Shown here piece after piece: positions 47,837 to 58,887 of a DNA stretch of 64,000 nucleotides. The DNA comes from Polytrichum commune. Lineage: Eukaryota; Streptophyta; Polytrichopsida; Polytrichales; Polytrichaceae. A program made the position numbers and the translations under genes. A model generated the notes under the pieces. It saw nothing but the letters and a program-made list of their open reading frames with translations. It made no database searches and had not been told where the DNA came from. Within the stretch, counting starts at the first letter, position 1. Each line of letters opens with the position of its first letter. The DNA lies in contig OX485803.1 in assembly GCA_950295325.1 (NCBI GenBank), forward strand, positions 29,886,001 through 29,950,000, written 5' to 3'.

Positions 47837-50800
47837 TCAATTGGTGGTGCCGAATTGTGACAGCATCACGACACCCGAGACGACGAGAGCCGATGAGCCG
47901 ATGAGCAAAGATTTGTCGTAACGGCCTGTTACCTCCTCGTAATAGAATACTGCCCATAAGGAGCTCACAAGAATCTGGCATTGGACCATTGGCCAGCCCA
48001 AAGACATGCCTAAATACAATGTTGCATACACACTGCATACAACACACACAAACATTTTTATAAGTTCAAGAATGGCAAAGATAATCCCCAACTAAGAATT
48101 TGGTCAACATTCCAAACAAGAGAAAGAAAGAAAGAAAGAAAAGACTGACAACTCTGATATTACCATTGGCGTGGATTATGGTGGTGCTTCATTTGTTCAG
48201 TTGGTCTAAGTCCATATGTAATGCCGAAACATGCGTGACGAGAATTAGAGGGGTCCCAATGAGAATTGCCTCCCTTCGAAGGTGAACACCTTGAATGGAC
48301 GCGGACAAGCTAGCCAATGCCTATCTCCCCCAAGGGCAAGCTTTAGGTTCTCACATACTTATATGAAAAATACTTGCTTCACCCAAATACCCCACTATGG
48401 TTTGGTGGACTATACGTGGTAGGGTGCACCGGAAATCAAGTGCTAGGAAGGTTGCCCGCCCAAGTGATGTTCCGGTCTTAGGTGGCTTAATATCGGAGTT
48501 CCCATGGGATCCAAGTTAAGGCCTTGGGTTTAAGCCACCCTTTTCCAAACAACATAGCATTACTAAGCCTCATGCTCCCTCACCTTTTCTAAACTCCATG
48601 ACATACCTACTTCCTTTCCCTAGGTTGCAAGTCTTTGATGCACATCATCGATCCACACTAATTGTCTTGCAATCACTGTGGGTGGCAACTAGAGAGGATG
48701 TCATATGACACTTTGTGCTATATTACAACTCATGAAGACCGCTCTGATTAACATGGCACACAAATTTGAATGGCACACCAAATATGAGATGTTTAGTGTA
48801 GTTATCACAGAGACAAAAATAGAAGGAGTGGGAGTACCTGCAAATATTGCCCATGCTCCACAGGTAACCTGTTGATAGGGCAGGCAAGGCGGCAACCCGA
48901 AACTGGAAACTGGGACAAGGTCTATTTCTGCAGACTTGAACAAGACAGTAGAGTGGCAATAATAAACTCATGATCGCCATTGCCCCCACTCCAAATGAGA
49001 ATACATACTCTGCTCCCACCACATCCTGCAGGAAAAATCCCAAATTTCATCAGAACTCCCAAACCCAAAGAAGTGTTGAGCATAGTAATAGGTAAAATTA
49101 AATCCAGGTGGGACGTTTGGCCAACCCTTAACCTTTCACAAATTATGAGCTGCATCAAGTCTTGCTTACTGAAGGTGCATTTTTAGAACTACTCAAGTGG
49201 TTGTAGTTGTGGTTTTGGCCCACTTTGAACCACAACTACGATTTTTTGCATTTACATACAAGTACTCTTGTAGAAGTTGAAAAGTGGATTTGACCTCAAT
49301 TATCATCCCACTTGGTGTGATCTGTGGAGTGGAGACAAACCATTCAAAGAGTCCAATGGAAAGTCTGCGCAAGAGTAATTTCCTCCTACAAATCCTCTCC
49401 CGTGCTTTGGCCTTGAAGTCCTCTCCCGGTGCCATTACAAACAAAATAAAACCAAAGATAGAAAACTACAACCATTGCAACTATTCCCAACTACACCTTG
49501 TATCGTAGTTGGGCAAGGTAGAGAAGTCGTGGTTGAGGTTGCCATCAATGCACCTTGTCTCTCCTTTCCCTCAAGAAGAGAAGAGAAAGTAAGCAACAAT
49601 CATCAACCACCAACATGGTGGTTTTATGTAACCGCACTGAACCTTGAGAAAATTTTCATTGAACCTTGAGGTCACCAATAGGTTCATTACCAGGAAAAAG
49701 TTTGACAAAAGGCAAACTCTCAGGATTAAAAGTACGCAGACTGCATAGAACTTACTGCGTGGGCGAATTTGAGAGGAAGCATGAAGCTGCCATTAAGGAG
49801 GCCAACAAAAACTGCACAGAGAACCCCTTGTATGAACCTGTACTCTGTATCCTTCTTCCCGCAATCCACAAAAGAACCATCAGCTTGCTCTTCGTCCGAA
49901 ACAAGGCTTTTTACGAGGCTCTCATCATTGACAGGTTCTTCCTGCCACACTGTGCATCATGAGAGTTCACTTTAAGTGACCAGGAAACCATCATCATCAT
50001 TATACTTCCACCTGATAATTTACAAATTACAGGTCATTAAGAATGTGGGTTTAGGATGTTCCAACATTTTAACACAGCTTGTCATGTACACAACATGTCT
50101 GTGACAAGGCGCATGTAGAACCCCTCCTCCAAAAAGCCCTTAATTCTCTGCACATGAGGGTGGCTTAAATCCAGGTCCTTAGCCCGGATTTCATGGAAAC
50201 TCCAATGTTAAGCCACCCAAGGCTGGAATAATACTCAGATGGATGACCTACTTAGCACCGGGTTTCCGGTGCACACTACCACCTATGGTCCACCCAATCA
50301 TAGTGGGCGTGTCTGGATAGACTGGACATTTTCAACCAACCATGTGGGAATCTAGGGCTTGCCCTTGGGGGGAGATTAGGTGCTGGCCGGCTTGTCTGCA
50401 CCCGTTCAAGGTGTTCACCTTCAAAAGGAGGCAGTAGTCTTTAGGGGTCCTCTAATTCTCGTAATGCCCATTTCAGGATTACATATAGACTTGGACCAAC
50501 TCGAAAATGAATCAACACCATAATTTGCGCTGTGGCAACATCTGAGTTGTCTTTCTTTCTTTCTTTCTCCACACATGTTCCAGATTACCCTCAGAAACAG
50601 AGCTAACATTACAGATCATAGGGGAAGCTGTTCCGACTTGGAACTACCACCTGGAGTACCCAATTATGTTTGTAGACTCAAGGGATCATTATGTATTACT
50701 TGGTTATCACCCCAGGCGAAGGGCTAGTTCATTTTTGCATCCATTGTTCTTCCATCCAGTTCTTCCTATATAGCGCGATGCAATCAACTCACCTTTTTTT

Positions 50801-53311
50801 GACTGCGGAGATTGAGGTGGAGACTTTTGAAGCTTTGCAGGATTCGAGAGGAGCCTGTTCCCCGACGCTGCTGATCCAACACCAATCATTCCGACTGTCA
50901 TGATGACTAAGGCAAGGAGCGCAAGGGCATGATTTCGTATTGGCTCCTTGAAGTAGTAAGCTCCCCAAATATATGATACAAAAACTGTCCACATAACAAA
51001 CATCAGGAGAACAGTTAGCATTTAATTAATGAGACTACCCAAGCCTCGGATACACAGGGTACATGAATTTTACACAAAAAGCCACACATAATTAAGGAGC
51101 AATCGAGGGAAGAGAAATGGAGACAGAAATTAGGTTACCACTCTAGCAAAATTAGGTTACAAATATTCAAGTAACCTAATTAAGGTCCCACTGCAAACAA
51201 GAGATGCACATCAGAGGATTGGAAGTGAAGAAGATGAAACTAGGTCTAATTTAATCTTGTAAGAACCTTCCCATTTCTGAAGTTTAAAGAATCAAGGTCC
51301 TTGAGTACATGCATGAGTGCAAAGCATAGTCAAGTGGCAAGCTCTCATTAGTCAACATAACCTCATTGTTGCCTTCTTCGGACGCGTAACCTTCTCCCAT
51401 CTAGCAAGATCCAATTGAAAGGGTGTGCCCCAAGTGGAATAATTCTTAGGTTATCAGGATAACCTTAAAATATTCCTTTTGCACCGAGAAACTACATAGA
51501 CTACTGAAGAATGTGATGGAGATTCCAACTGAACTCCCTTTTCTTAATTTTCAAGAATTGAGGTCCTCATTTCCATGCATGAATTCCGAGCATAGTCAAA
51601 TGGCAAGCTCTCATTGATTGACATAACCTCATCGATGCCCTTCTTCGGACATATAACCTTCTCCCATCTAGCAAGAGTTCAAATGAAGGGGTGCGCCTCA
51701 AATGGAATAATTCTTAGGTTATCCAGGCAACTTAAGATTTATGCCATTTGCGCCCGGAGAATACATAGGCTAACTCAAGGATGTAATGAAGGTTCCAACC
51801 GTACTGCTAAGGCCACTCCATAGGGCTTGAGCAGTTCCGATGCCTGCCAATTGAACGGCCGCGATTGCGCCAACGCCTGTCATCACCCATAATCCTCCAC
51901 CAGCTACTCCCCACCAAGTAAACCTCAAAGGCTACCATACAACACAACACACACATTTAGCAATATAAGGATTTTGCACATCAGAAAACATGAATTGCGA
52001 GTCAACCTATCAATTTCTGCTTAAAAATCATTGTGGTATAAGAAACTGAGAATTTTCAAATGCCTCTACTATAAGGTTGAGAAATATTTACCACAAAGAG
52101 TAGGAGCAGCCAGGCGCTAGAGAAACACGCAAACGACTTGTAGAACTGAAATATCATCGGGTCTACTTGTGCAGCCATAACATGTGGAAGTCGTATCGGT
52201 ACAGCTGCATAACCCCCACCACCAATCCCGTGAAATTTCACATTGCTTCAATACGATTCGGCACATGGAAACCAGCAAAAAACTTATGCTCGTCTTTAGC
52301 AACTGTGAAGGTGTCAGCCATTGTCAGAACTATGACCCACAAACTATCATATTAAGAGCATCTCCTATGGTCACTTTGAAATGGATCTCTCATTTCGGCA
52401 TTCATAATCATCCCACCCACAAAGCCCAAATGTTTTCCAAATCCTTGTAGCCACCGATTATTGAGCGAGAGGCAATCATGTAAAACCTTTTCCACCCTCA
52501 CAACTTGTGGATAAAGAGGTTCCGTGAGGATCGAAGTTTAGAGGGCTATCTCTCCCAATAATCGGTGGACGTAATAGGCCTAAAATTCTTTGAAAGCCCA
52601 TAATTGAGAGAATCATTTTACAATAACCATATGAATTGCTCCAAAACCACAATGTAGAGTTCAAGACCCTTTGTCCTCCTAAATTTTATGGACATTTGCG
52701 TGGGCTTCGATACATGATTTGATAGTGTACCAAAAAACAGGTACACACAGAGCAAAGAAAGCCCACAACTGATCCCAGACGCATCAAACGAGCCCAACCA
52801 TCACCGCAACATAAATTTCTCGATAATTGGTTTTCTAAGCTTTTTATGGAGCAAATCACATGCTCGTCCACAAAGGCCATATATGCCCACAAAGCCCAAA
52901 TGCTCCAAATCCTTCTTGGCCACCGATTTATTGAGGGTGAGACAACCCTCTATCTTTAAAGTCTTTAGAGGATTGTGTCTCTCGATGATCGGTTATCTAT
53001 GGTATGTATCGACAATTATGGCTGCGATGACCATGCGGCATTGGCCCAAAGACTTCAGAACCCAATTACTGAGAGAATTCCATTAATCCTTTCACACTGA
53101 ATGTTGGACATGCTCTTAACAACATCCCCAAAACTTTCACCCACTCCCCAAAGAGCACATCTTTCTGCTCAGCAACATAGCAACCAAAAGCAAACCCAAA
53201 GGAATTTTAAAACTCCACATACATCAATTTGCACAACATCGAGTTACCATAGGAGCCGAAGAAGAGCACTGAGCCCAGTGCAGCAAAAACGCCAATCATC
53301 TCGTCCACCAT
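47837..53311 (-). CDS. Gene 2: TMEM144-like multispanning membrane transporter (7 exons, 357 aa)
   Basis: Exons (minus strand) 53311-53248, 52204-52092, 51931-51805, 50984-50793, 49949-49756, 49025-48838 and 48032-47837 total 1074 nt and stay in frame through every GT-AG intron. TMEM144/DMT-fold proteins are predicted carbohydrate or metabolite carriers with ten membrane helices; the plant substrate is unknown. Visible family features: FFGSYAVPIRLP near residue 20, PMIFQFYKSFACF near 38, WWGVAGGGLWVMTGVGAIAA (about 65), ALWSGLSIFVSYIWGAYYFK across exons 3-4, a polar loop (about 145-195), GLLNGSFMLPLKFAHA across exon 5, STGYLWSMGNIC at the end of exon 6, and LGMSLGWPMVQCQILVSSLW in exon 7. The two halves show the expected internal similarity. 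Exon 3's donor (A|GTACGG) is weak but required by frame. The start ATG at 53311 is the first before the first helix. Confidence 0.85.
48120..48542 (-). mobile_element. SINE-like element with 5S rRNA-derived head (full copy, intron 6 of gene 2)
   Basis: On the minus strand the element starts with a 119-bp segment (48540-48422) that begins GGGTGGC and ends GGTGCACCC and contains GGATCCCAT, GAACTCCGA, TTAAGCC and CTTGGGCGGG, all at 5S rRNA positions. A ~270-bp unrelated body follows and the element ends in (TTTC)n. It is flanked by a perfect 10-bp direct repeat TTCCAAACAA (48110-48119 and 48543-48552). 5S genes carry an internal RNA polymerase III promoter, which would explain mobilisation. Same orientation as the host gene. 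Confidence 0.75.
48422..48540 (-). repeat. 5S rRNA-like sequence (head of the SINE-like element)
   Basis: The 119-bp length and the order of conserved 5S blocks (start GGGTG, GGATCCCAT, GAACTCC, TTAAGC, GGTGCACCC at the end) match plant 5S rRNA, whereas the centre is diverged. It is not a working 5S gene: many positions differ and it is fused to the SINE body. Confidence 0.7.
49950..50792 (-). other. Intron 4 of gene 2
   Basis: 843-bp intron bounded by a strong GTGAGT donor and a GCACAG acceptor. Nearly half is the antisense SINE-like copy at 50157-50565. Confidence 0.75.
50157..50565 (+). mobile_element. SINE-like element with 5S rRNA-derived head (second copy, intron 4 of gene 2)
   Basis: The same family in the opposite orientation. 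Head 50158-50276 shows GGATTTCATGGAAACTCC, TGTTAAGCC, then GATGGATGACCT, which matches the 5S intermediate element/C box better than the other copy does. The body matches the 48120-48542 copy and the element ends in (CTTT)n. Flanks TCTCTGCACATG (50145-50156) and TCTCCACACATG (50566-50577) agree at 10 of 12 positions, a likely eroded target duplication. Older or more diverged than the intron-6 copy. Confidence 0.7.
51250..51800. repeat. Tandem duplication (~265-bp unit) in intron 3 of gene 2
   Basis: Unit 1 (about 51535-51800) and unit 2 (about 51255-51530) share 'gcatagtcaa.tggcaagctc', 'gacataacctcat', 'ccttcttcggac', 'aaccttctcccatctagcaag' and 'tggaataattcttaggttatc'. Unit 1 begins right at the exon 3 donor: the first bases of the intron and the start of unit 2 read alike (GTTGGAACCTTCATTACAT against GTTGGAATCTCCATCACAT). 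Confidence 0.7.
52352..53119. mobile_element. MITE-like element with TTAAGAGCAT ends and internal duplication (intron 1 of gene 2)
   Basis: The left end TTAAGAGCATCTCC (52352) is mirrored on the right as TTAAGAGCATGTCC (ending 53119). Two internal segments, about 52420-52640 and 52880-53095, are direct repeats ('cccacaaagcccaaatg', 'ccaaatcctt', 'gccaccgatt.attgag', 'gagagaat'). This suggests a dimer or a tandem copy of one element. It fills most of intron 1. No target duplication was established. Confidence 0.5.
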
Positions 53312-53640
53312 TGTCGCTCAATGCACCTCCCCTTCCCTGCAAACTATGCAATATGACGAAGAATCTAAACTCCACTCCAAACCTTGTTCCTCGCTGATAC
53401 AGACACGAGAGGAAGAAGAAGAAGACGAAGGGGAATCGAAGGAGGTGATTCAAAGCGAGGAAGAAGAGTGTTGGCCGTTTCTACTCCAAAGGCTGGCCTG
53501 CAGAGGGCGCGAGGCATCGAAAGGTGGGGCCTGCGCCACGAAGCTCTTTTCCTTTGCAAAAGCGTGATTGATTGAAAATTCCATGAGGGCCATCGTCTCC
53601 GCTAACTCACTCACTCCAACCCAAAAGCTGACCTTATTTG
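53312..53640 (-). promoter_or_regulatory. Probable 5' UTR/promoter of gene 2
   Basis: On the minus strand the bases before the ATG are CT-rich (repeated CTTCTT) and GC-richer than the flanking intergenic DNA, typical of a plant 5' leader. No TATA box or transcription start could be assigned with confidence. Confidence 0.35.
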
Positions 53641-56600
53641 ATTAGACATTCTTTCGCTTCACTCAACACTCGAAGTGATTCTTCTCAAGGTAGTAAGGTG
53701 AATGTGTCTCAAATGGTTAGTTTTAGTTTTTGGGAGTGGCGAGTCATCCACTTCTTCAAGCTTGTTATCAGTCATAATCAATGTGTCCATGAACATGATT
53801 TGGGTCTTATAAATGATTTGTGTCAATGAGGTATGTGGGTGTTATTTAGTTCATTCTTCATGTTCTTCGACTTCTACTAATTGGATTCACACAAAACAAA
53901 AACCTTTTGTTGCATTAGAAAATTTGTGATGAAGCATCAACACAAATCGAGTTGAAATTTGGTCCTCCCTTAATCTAGTTATGGATATCAAACCATATGT
54001 TTGTTAGCTTTGTCTCATATCATGGGATAAAGGCATTATGGAGATTGCCTTTGAGTGGTAATAGGGCCCGGGTAATGCATGTCAGAACTTAATGAATATG
54101 GTTTGGTGAAGCTTGATGAAAGGCCAATGAAGGCTCAATAGAAGCTCAGTAAGCTTTCCAAATCAATATGAAAACAACTACACTAAATATGTCACCAATT
54201 ATGATTGTCTTGCTCAATACTAATTGTAAACCGCGGTATAGTGTCCCCAACATTAGATGTTAACCCAACATTATTCGGTATTCCTTGTAATTCTTTTTTG
54301 GGACTATAGATTACATTGATGCGATTACTATCACTTACCAAGTGATTTTTCATCCAAATGAGCCATTTGTATGTGGAAACCAACTCCATTATGGAGATTT
54401 GGGAAGACAAATCTCTTTATTTCAACAAAATATGAGAAGATCCTATGGCTGTAAAGTTGAACTTCCCAAGTCGGGGCAACTAGTGAAAATCTAGTTTTTC
54501 TCTAAATTTGGATGCTAGCATCGATGAGGAGGTTGTAAAACCAATAGAACGGATGTATATAGTTAAAACACACATATGGGAGGATATGAATTTCTACATT
54601 TGGAGGTCATAAACCTATTCCAGAGGTGGTCAAAGTTCATTGACCAAATGAGTGTCTCTTATAATGAGCTTGAATGCCAATTTTGAAACATGTTTGGCTC
54701 GGGGTGTTGTCCGTGCTACTCAAGATGGTTGATCTTTGTAATGGGCAACACCCCAGGGATGACAATTAGGCTTCCTCCTTCAAGTCTTAGTGGCCTTCTA
54801 CAAGCTTCGGAAAACTTTGCACTCCTTAACATAAAACAAAATTGAATGAGAGTTGCACCTTTCTATTCTTGAAACATCAATGAGTCTCCATGCCAAGTGT
54901 GTGTGTGCATGTGTGCATGCGTGTGTGTTTTTTCTTTTTCTTTTTCTTTTTTGGGAGGGGGGGGGGGAAGGGGATGAAGACATGAAGTGGCTCTATAGTG
55001 GCTTCCTTTTTTGAATTAGAGCCCGTGGGACTGGCGGTGGCATTAAAGGGTTAAAGTGATTCACAATTCTTATGCACCAAGGTGCAAGCATGTAAAGTGC
55101 ACCAAAAAACATGCTCCAGTTTACTGAAACCAACAAATTTTAGTCAAATGCCTAAAAGTGATTTAAAAAAAGAAAGGATTTTCATTTAATTATGCCCATG
55201 ATTGTTGTGTTAAGTACACAAATATAGAATATGAAGATGAGATTTCCAAATTTTATCATCAAAATAATACTCAAGAGTAACAACTTCATCTAGTTTTGAA
55301 CTTAAATTTCATGGCCTTAAATACTTGAGCTTACTTTTTTTATATTCCTTAAATTCATTGTAGACCTCATGGCATTAGAAAAAAATCCTATAGACAATCA
55401 TCAAATTAATGTCATTGTATCATATTTTAAACAAAACTTAGACAATTAGTTGCTCAATATCAACTATTGGCAAACCACTTGCACTAGTTTTCTAGGGTAT
55501 GTATAATTTTTTTGAAATTGTTTTTTTGTCAACACAACTTCTTTGGCTTTGTATGTCAATATGATTTCAAAATGTTGTGATTTTTTGTTTTACAAGACTC
55601 AAATTTGGTATATAGTATTGGATCACTTTCACTTAACCCTTTGAGGAGATGAAAAGTTGTCCACTTCTTTGTCCTTGCATCCCTTGGTGCAACTAATTGG
55701 GATTGCATGGGTCTAAGCTAGAATTAGAAGAAAAATAAAACATGACTCCAATGTTGCCACCGGTGTGAATTAAGGTGTTCCTTCATCTTTGAGTTTGTTG
55801 AAATCTATATGAAATCTCAAAATGGACAACACAAGAATTAGAGAGACCCTAAAGACTACTAAAGTAAGCGGGTTTGATTTGGTTATTTGTATGGAATGGT
55901 CCATATATTTGAGAATTGTGTAGATAGGTGTAGATCTAAGAATGGCCACCAAAAATACATGTGTTAAAAAACTCAAGGGTGCACTCTTCATTGCGATAAA
56001 AATAGTGTGCATGCATGACCTTTAATTTACCACCCCTATAAACATCAACAAAAATTGCATAGTCTCAAAGTTTTTTTTTTTAAAGATATATCCCTTGTAG
56101 ATGTACACAATAGAATTGGGGTGTGCATGATAGGGCTAAGGTATTCATACAGAAGATATACCTTTTTTTCTTTAGAAAACCACTAAACACGTCCATACTG
56201 AGGCTCAACATACCCTTTATATGAGTTCAAATTTTCAAGGCCTTACATAATAGCCCTCCTATACATACAAACCTTACTTTGAAAATATCCCTCCATGTGT
56301 AAACAATGTATAGATGTCCAAATAATAGGTACCCTCTTTGTGTCACCATATATTTATGTACAGAACCATGGAATGCACCCCTCTGCGCTCAAAAGGGATT
56401 GGACTACATGCTCAAAATCTATTAACCATTCTAGAGTCGACCTAATTTTCAATCTATTTTTTGGGGGGGAGGGGAGGGGGATAAGGGTGGGCTATGTGAT
56501 TCGATCTTAGATGAACTTAGAGCTTGCCCTAAACTAATATGAATTTCCAAAGGTGATAGTAGCTAGGAAGCCATGCCTTCTAGCTCATTTATGACAAGCT

Positions 56601-56786
56601 CTTGGTCAAAATCCTTGATTATCTCATGTAGGTCCCATTTTAAGAGTTTCAACTCTCATCTCTGAGGGTGTCGTGAACTGAAATCCAAGGACCAATGCAT
56701 GAATTATATTTACAAAACCCTTTGATTTTTAATATTAAAGATGTGATTTAAGACTTGATGAGGCTTGTAGAAATTTTGTGTGTGTG

Positions 56787-56819
<33 letters not shown>

Positions 56820-57200
56820 CCTACGTTCTTTAAGGGTTAGGAGGCGTTAATGTTGGACCTCAAGTTTTTTGAACTCGGACTGTGCCCAAATCCTAATGTA
56901 AATCCACTTTTGAGTCTAGGCATGCAATCCACATCCATATTGCAACAACTATATATCGAGGCCTTGCTCCATTTGGGGTCATTCTTAAGTAGTGTGGGGA
57001 GTCCTACAAATATTTTAAAATTAAGTAGCAACAACCAATATGACTAAGGAGCAATGAGGGGTATGGAAGCTAGGGACAATGCTAGGAGAATAGTTGTACA
57101 AATCTATTAAATCATGTGCGCATTCCTTGGATAGTCATGTCCCTAATTGCCGACAGCTAGTTGTTCACTCTCCGCTCATTTGTTATGCAGTTTGTTCAAT
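53641..57200. other. Intergenic DNA, no gene recognised
   Basis: AT-rich with simple repeats ((TG)n near 54898-54930, poly-G 54957-54967, (AG)n near 56785-56817) and one SINE body fragment (55741-55870). Open frames are short and motif-free. Confidence 0.5.
55741..55870 (-). repeat. Fragment of the 5S-headed SINE-like family (body only)
   Basis: It matches the body of the intron-4 copy: 'tccaatgttgccacc', 'gaattaaggtgtt', 'aatctatatg', 'agaattagag' and 'ccctaaagactact'. The head and most of the tail are missing. Confidence 0.6.
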
Positions 57201-57635
57201 TGATAATAACACTAAATAGTTCTATTAGTTTGGGCCATGATACATGCCGGTAGGATGTGGTACAAACGTCTAAGAGATTTCTTAATAGATTGGGGTTTAA
57301 AGAATGATGCTCGGGGGGTGCACTGTACTAAATATGTACGAGTATACGTGAGTGCACAGGAGGGGTATTGATTTGGACCTTGCCGTATTACGTATACATA
57401 TGGTATACATGTTATAATTTATAGTTACGTACATATATGGAAGGCCTTTAAAAAGTATACAATAATTGTACTTGTATGGTACTATTATTATACTACATAT
57501 CATAAGTTTTCATATTGGATGAAATTAGGATTAACTGGGATTAGCGATTTTCGTTAGCAACCTTATAGGGTAGTATGAACCATGTACAAGGTGTCAAGGT
57601 AATATCGGGGAAAGAGGCAGTATTAGGGTTTTGAA

Positions 57636-57851
57636 ATGATTCGTTCAGCTCAAAGTAACAAGGAGATTGGTTTATGTTGGTATCAAAAAGGGGCTAATAA
57701 CAAGTGGACATATGATCTTATTGATCATTTGACGGTAGACTTAGAGACAATAATTGCATTGGCTACAATGACATATATTGGTGAATCAAATATTTATGAG
57801 TTACATCTGGGAGATGAAAAAGTTTTCAACGACTTTGCTAATGAAAGCTAG
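57636..57851 (+). CDS. 71-residue open frame inside the outer 785-bp element
   Basis: An ATG-started frame (phrases 'GLCWYQKGANNKWTYDLIDH', 'VDLETIIALATMTYIGESN') with protein-like composition and an acidic C-terminus. It is identical, residue for residue, in the inner copy. No domain recognised, and it is far too short for a transposase. It could be a captured gene fragment, a small accessory protein or a chance frame. Confidence 0.3.
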   Translation: MIRSAQSNKEIGLCWYQKGANNKWTYDLIDHLTVDLETIIALATMTYIGESNIYELHLGDEKVFNDFANES

Positions 57852-57927
57852 GATATTTTGTTATACATATTATAGGGGTTGATTATTGTTCAAAAGTATA
57901 TTTGTATACTTATGTTAATGACTATAT

Positions 57928-58712
57928 CTCGGGGGGTGCACCTTTCATTAAAACCTAGAATCACGTGCGTTCACTGCATACTCTAAAAACCCCCTATATA
58001 CAAGTTATTTTTTGTGAAATGAAGTAATACACATACAATTGCAACAATAAATATACAAGTGACAATATGTATACACAAAAAAACATCCATTCATATATAG
58101 TCATTAACATAAGTATACAAATATACTTTTGAACAATAATCAACCCCTATAATATGTATAACAAAATATCCTAGCTTTCATTAGCAAAGTCGTTGAAAAC
58201 TTTTTCATCTCCCAGATGTAACTCATAAATATTTGATTCACCAATATATGTCATTGTAGCCAATGCAATTATTGTCTCTAAGTCTACCGTCAAATGATCA
58301 ATAAGATCATATGTCCACTTGTTATTAGCCCCTTTTTGATACCAACATAAACCAATCTCCTTGTTACTTTGAGCTGAACGAATCATTTCAAAACCCTAAT
58401 ACTGCCTCTTTCCCCGATATTACCTTGACACCTTGTACATGGTTCATACTACCCTATAAGGTTGCTAACGAAAATCGCTAATCCCAGTTAATCCTAATTT
58501 CATCCAATATGAAAACTTATGATATGTAGTATAATAATAGTACCATACAAGTACAATTATTGTATACTTTTTAAAGGCCTTCCATATATGTACGTAACTA
58601 TAAATTATAACATGTATACCATATGTATACGTAATACGGCAAGGTCCAAATCAATACCCCTCCTGTGCACTCACGTATACTCGTACATATTTAGTACAGT
58701 GCACCCCCCGAG
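57928..58712 (-). mobile_element. Inner copy of the 785-bp TIR transposon, inserted in the outer copy
   Basis: A complete 785-bp copy in inverted orientation with the same 14-bp ends (57928-57941 and 58699-58712), flanked by the perfect 8-bp duplication GACTATAT (57920-57927 and 58713-58720) that belongs to the outer element. By eye I found no base difference from the outer copy. Together they form an inverted repeat with arms of about 618 bp (57310-57927 against 58095-58712). Confidence 0.88.
58171..58386 (-). CDS. 71-residue open frame inside the inner 785-bp element
   Basis: Identical to the frame at 57636-57851 of the outer copy; the two differ only in strand. The same remarks apply. Confidence 0.3.
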   Translation of the reverse strand: MIRSAQSNKEIGLCWYQKGANNKWTYDLIDHLTVDLETIIALATMTYIGESNIYELHLGDEKVFNDFANES

Positions 58713-58887
58713 GACTATATATGAATGGATGTTTTTTTGTGTATACATATTGTCACTTGTATATTTATTGTTGCAATTGTATGTGTATTACTTCATTTCA
58801 CAAAAAATAACTTGTATATAGGGGGTTTTTAGAGTATGCAGTGAACGCACGTGATTCTAGGTTTTAATGAAAGGTGCACCCCCCGAG

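Larger units (their letters stand above)
57310..58887 (+). mobile_element. Outer copy of a 785-bp TIR transposon, host of a nested copy
   Basis: The ends are the 14-bp inverted repeat CTCGGGGGGTGCAC (57310-57323 and 58874-58887), flanked by the perfect 8-bp direct repeat GAATGATG (57302-57309 and 58888-58895). Removing the inner copy and one GACTATAT leaves 57310-57927 plus 58721-58887, exactly 785 bp. It landed in the copia reverse transcriptase: the copia frame resumes right after the duplication. An 8-bp duplication fits hAT or P-type transposons, but the terminal sequence is not a typical hAT end; superfamily unresolved. Confidence 0.85.

Noticed and set aside
48120-48542. Cassandra TRIM LTR as the explanation for the 5S-like sequence
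   Set aside because: The element has a 5S head, a TTTC tail and a 10-bp duplication, which fit a SINE better than an LTR; not fully excluded.
57297-57503. 68-codon frame repeated on the other strand at 58519
   Set aside because: Antisense, low-complexity frame duplicated only because the 785-bp element is present twice.
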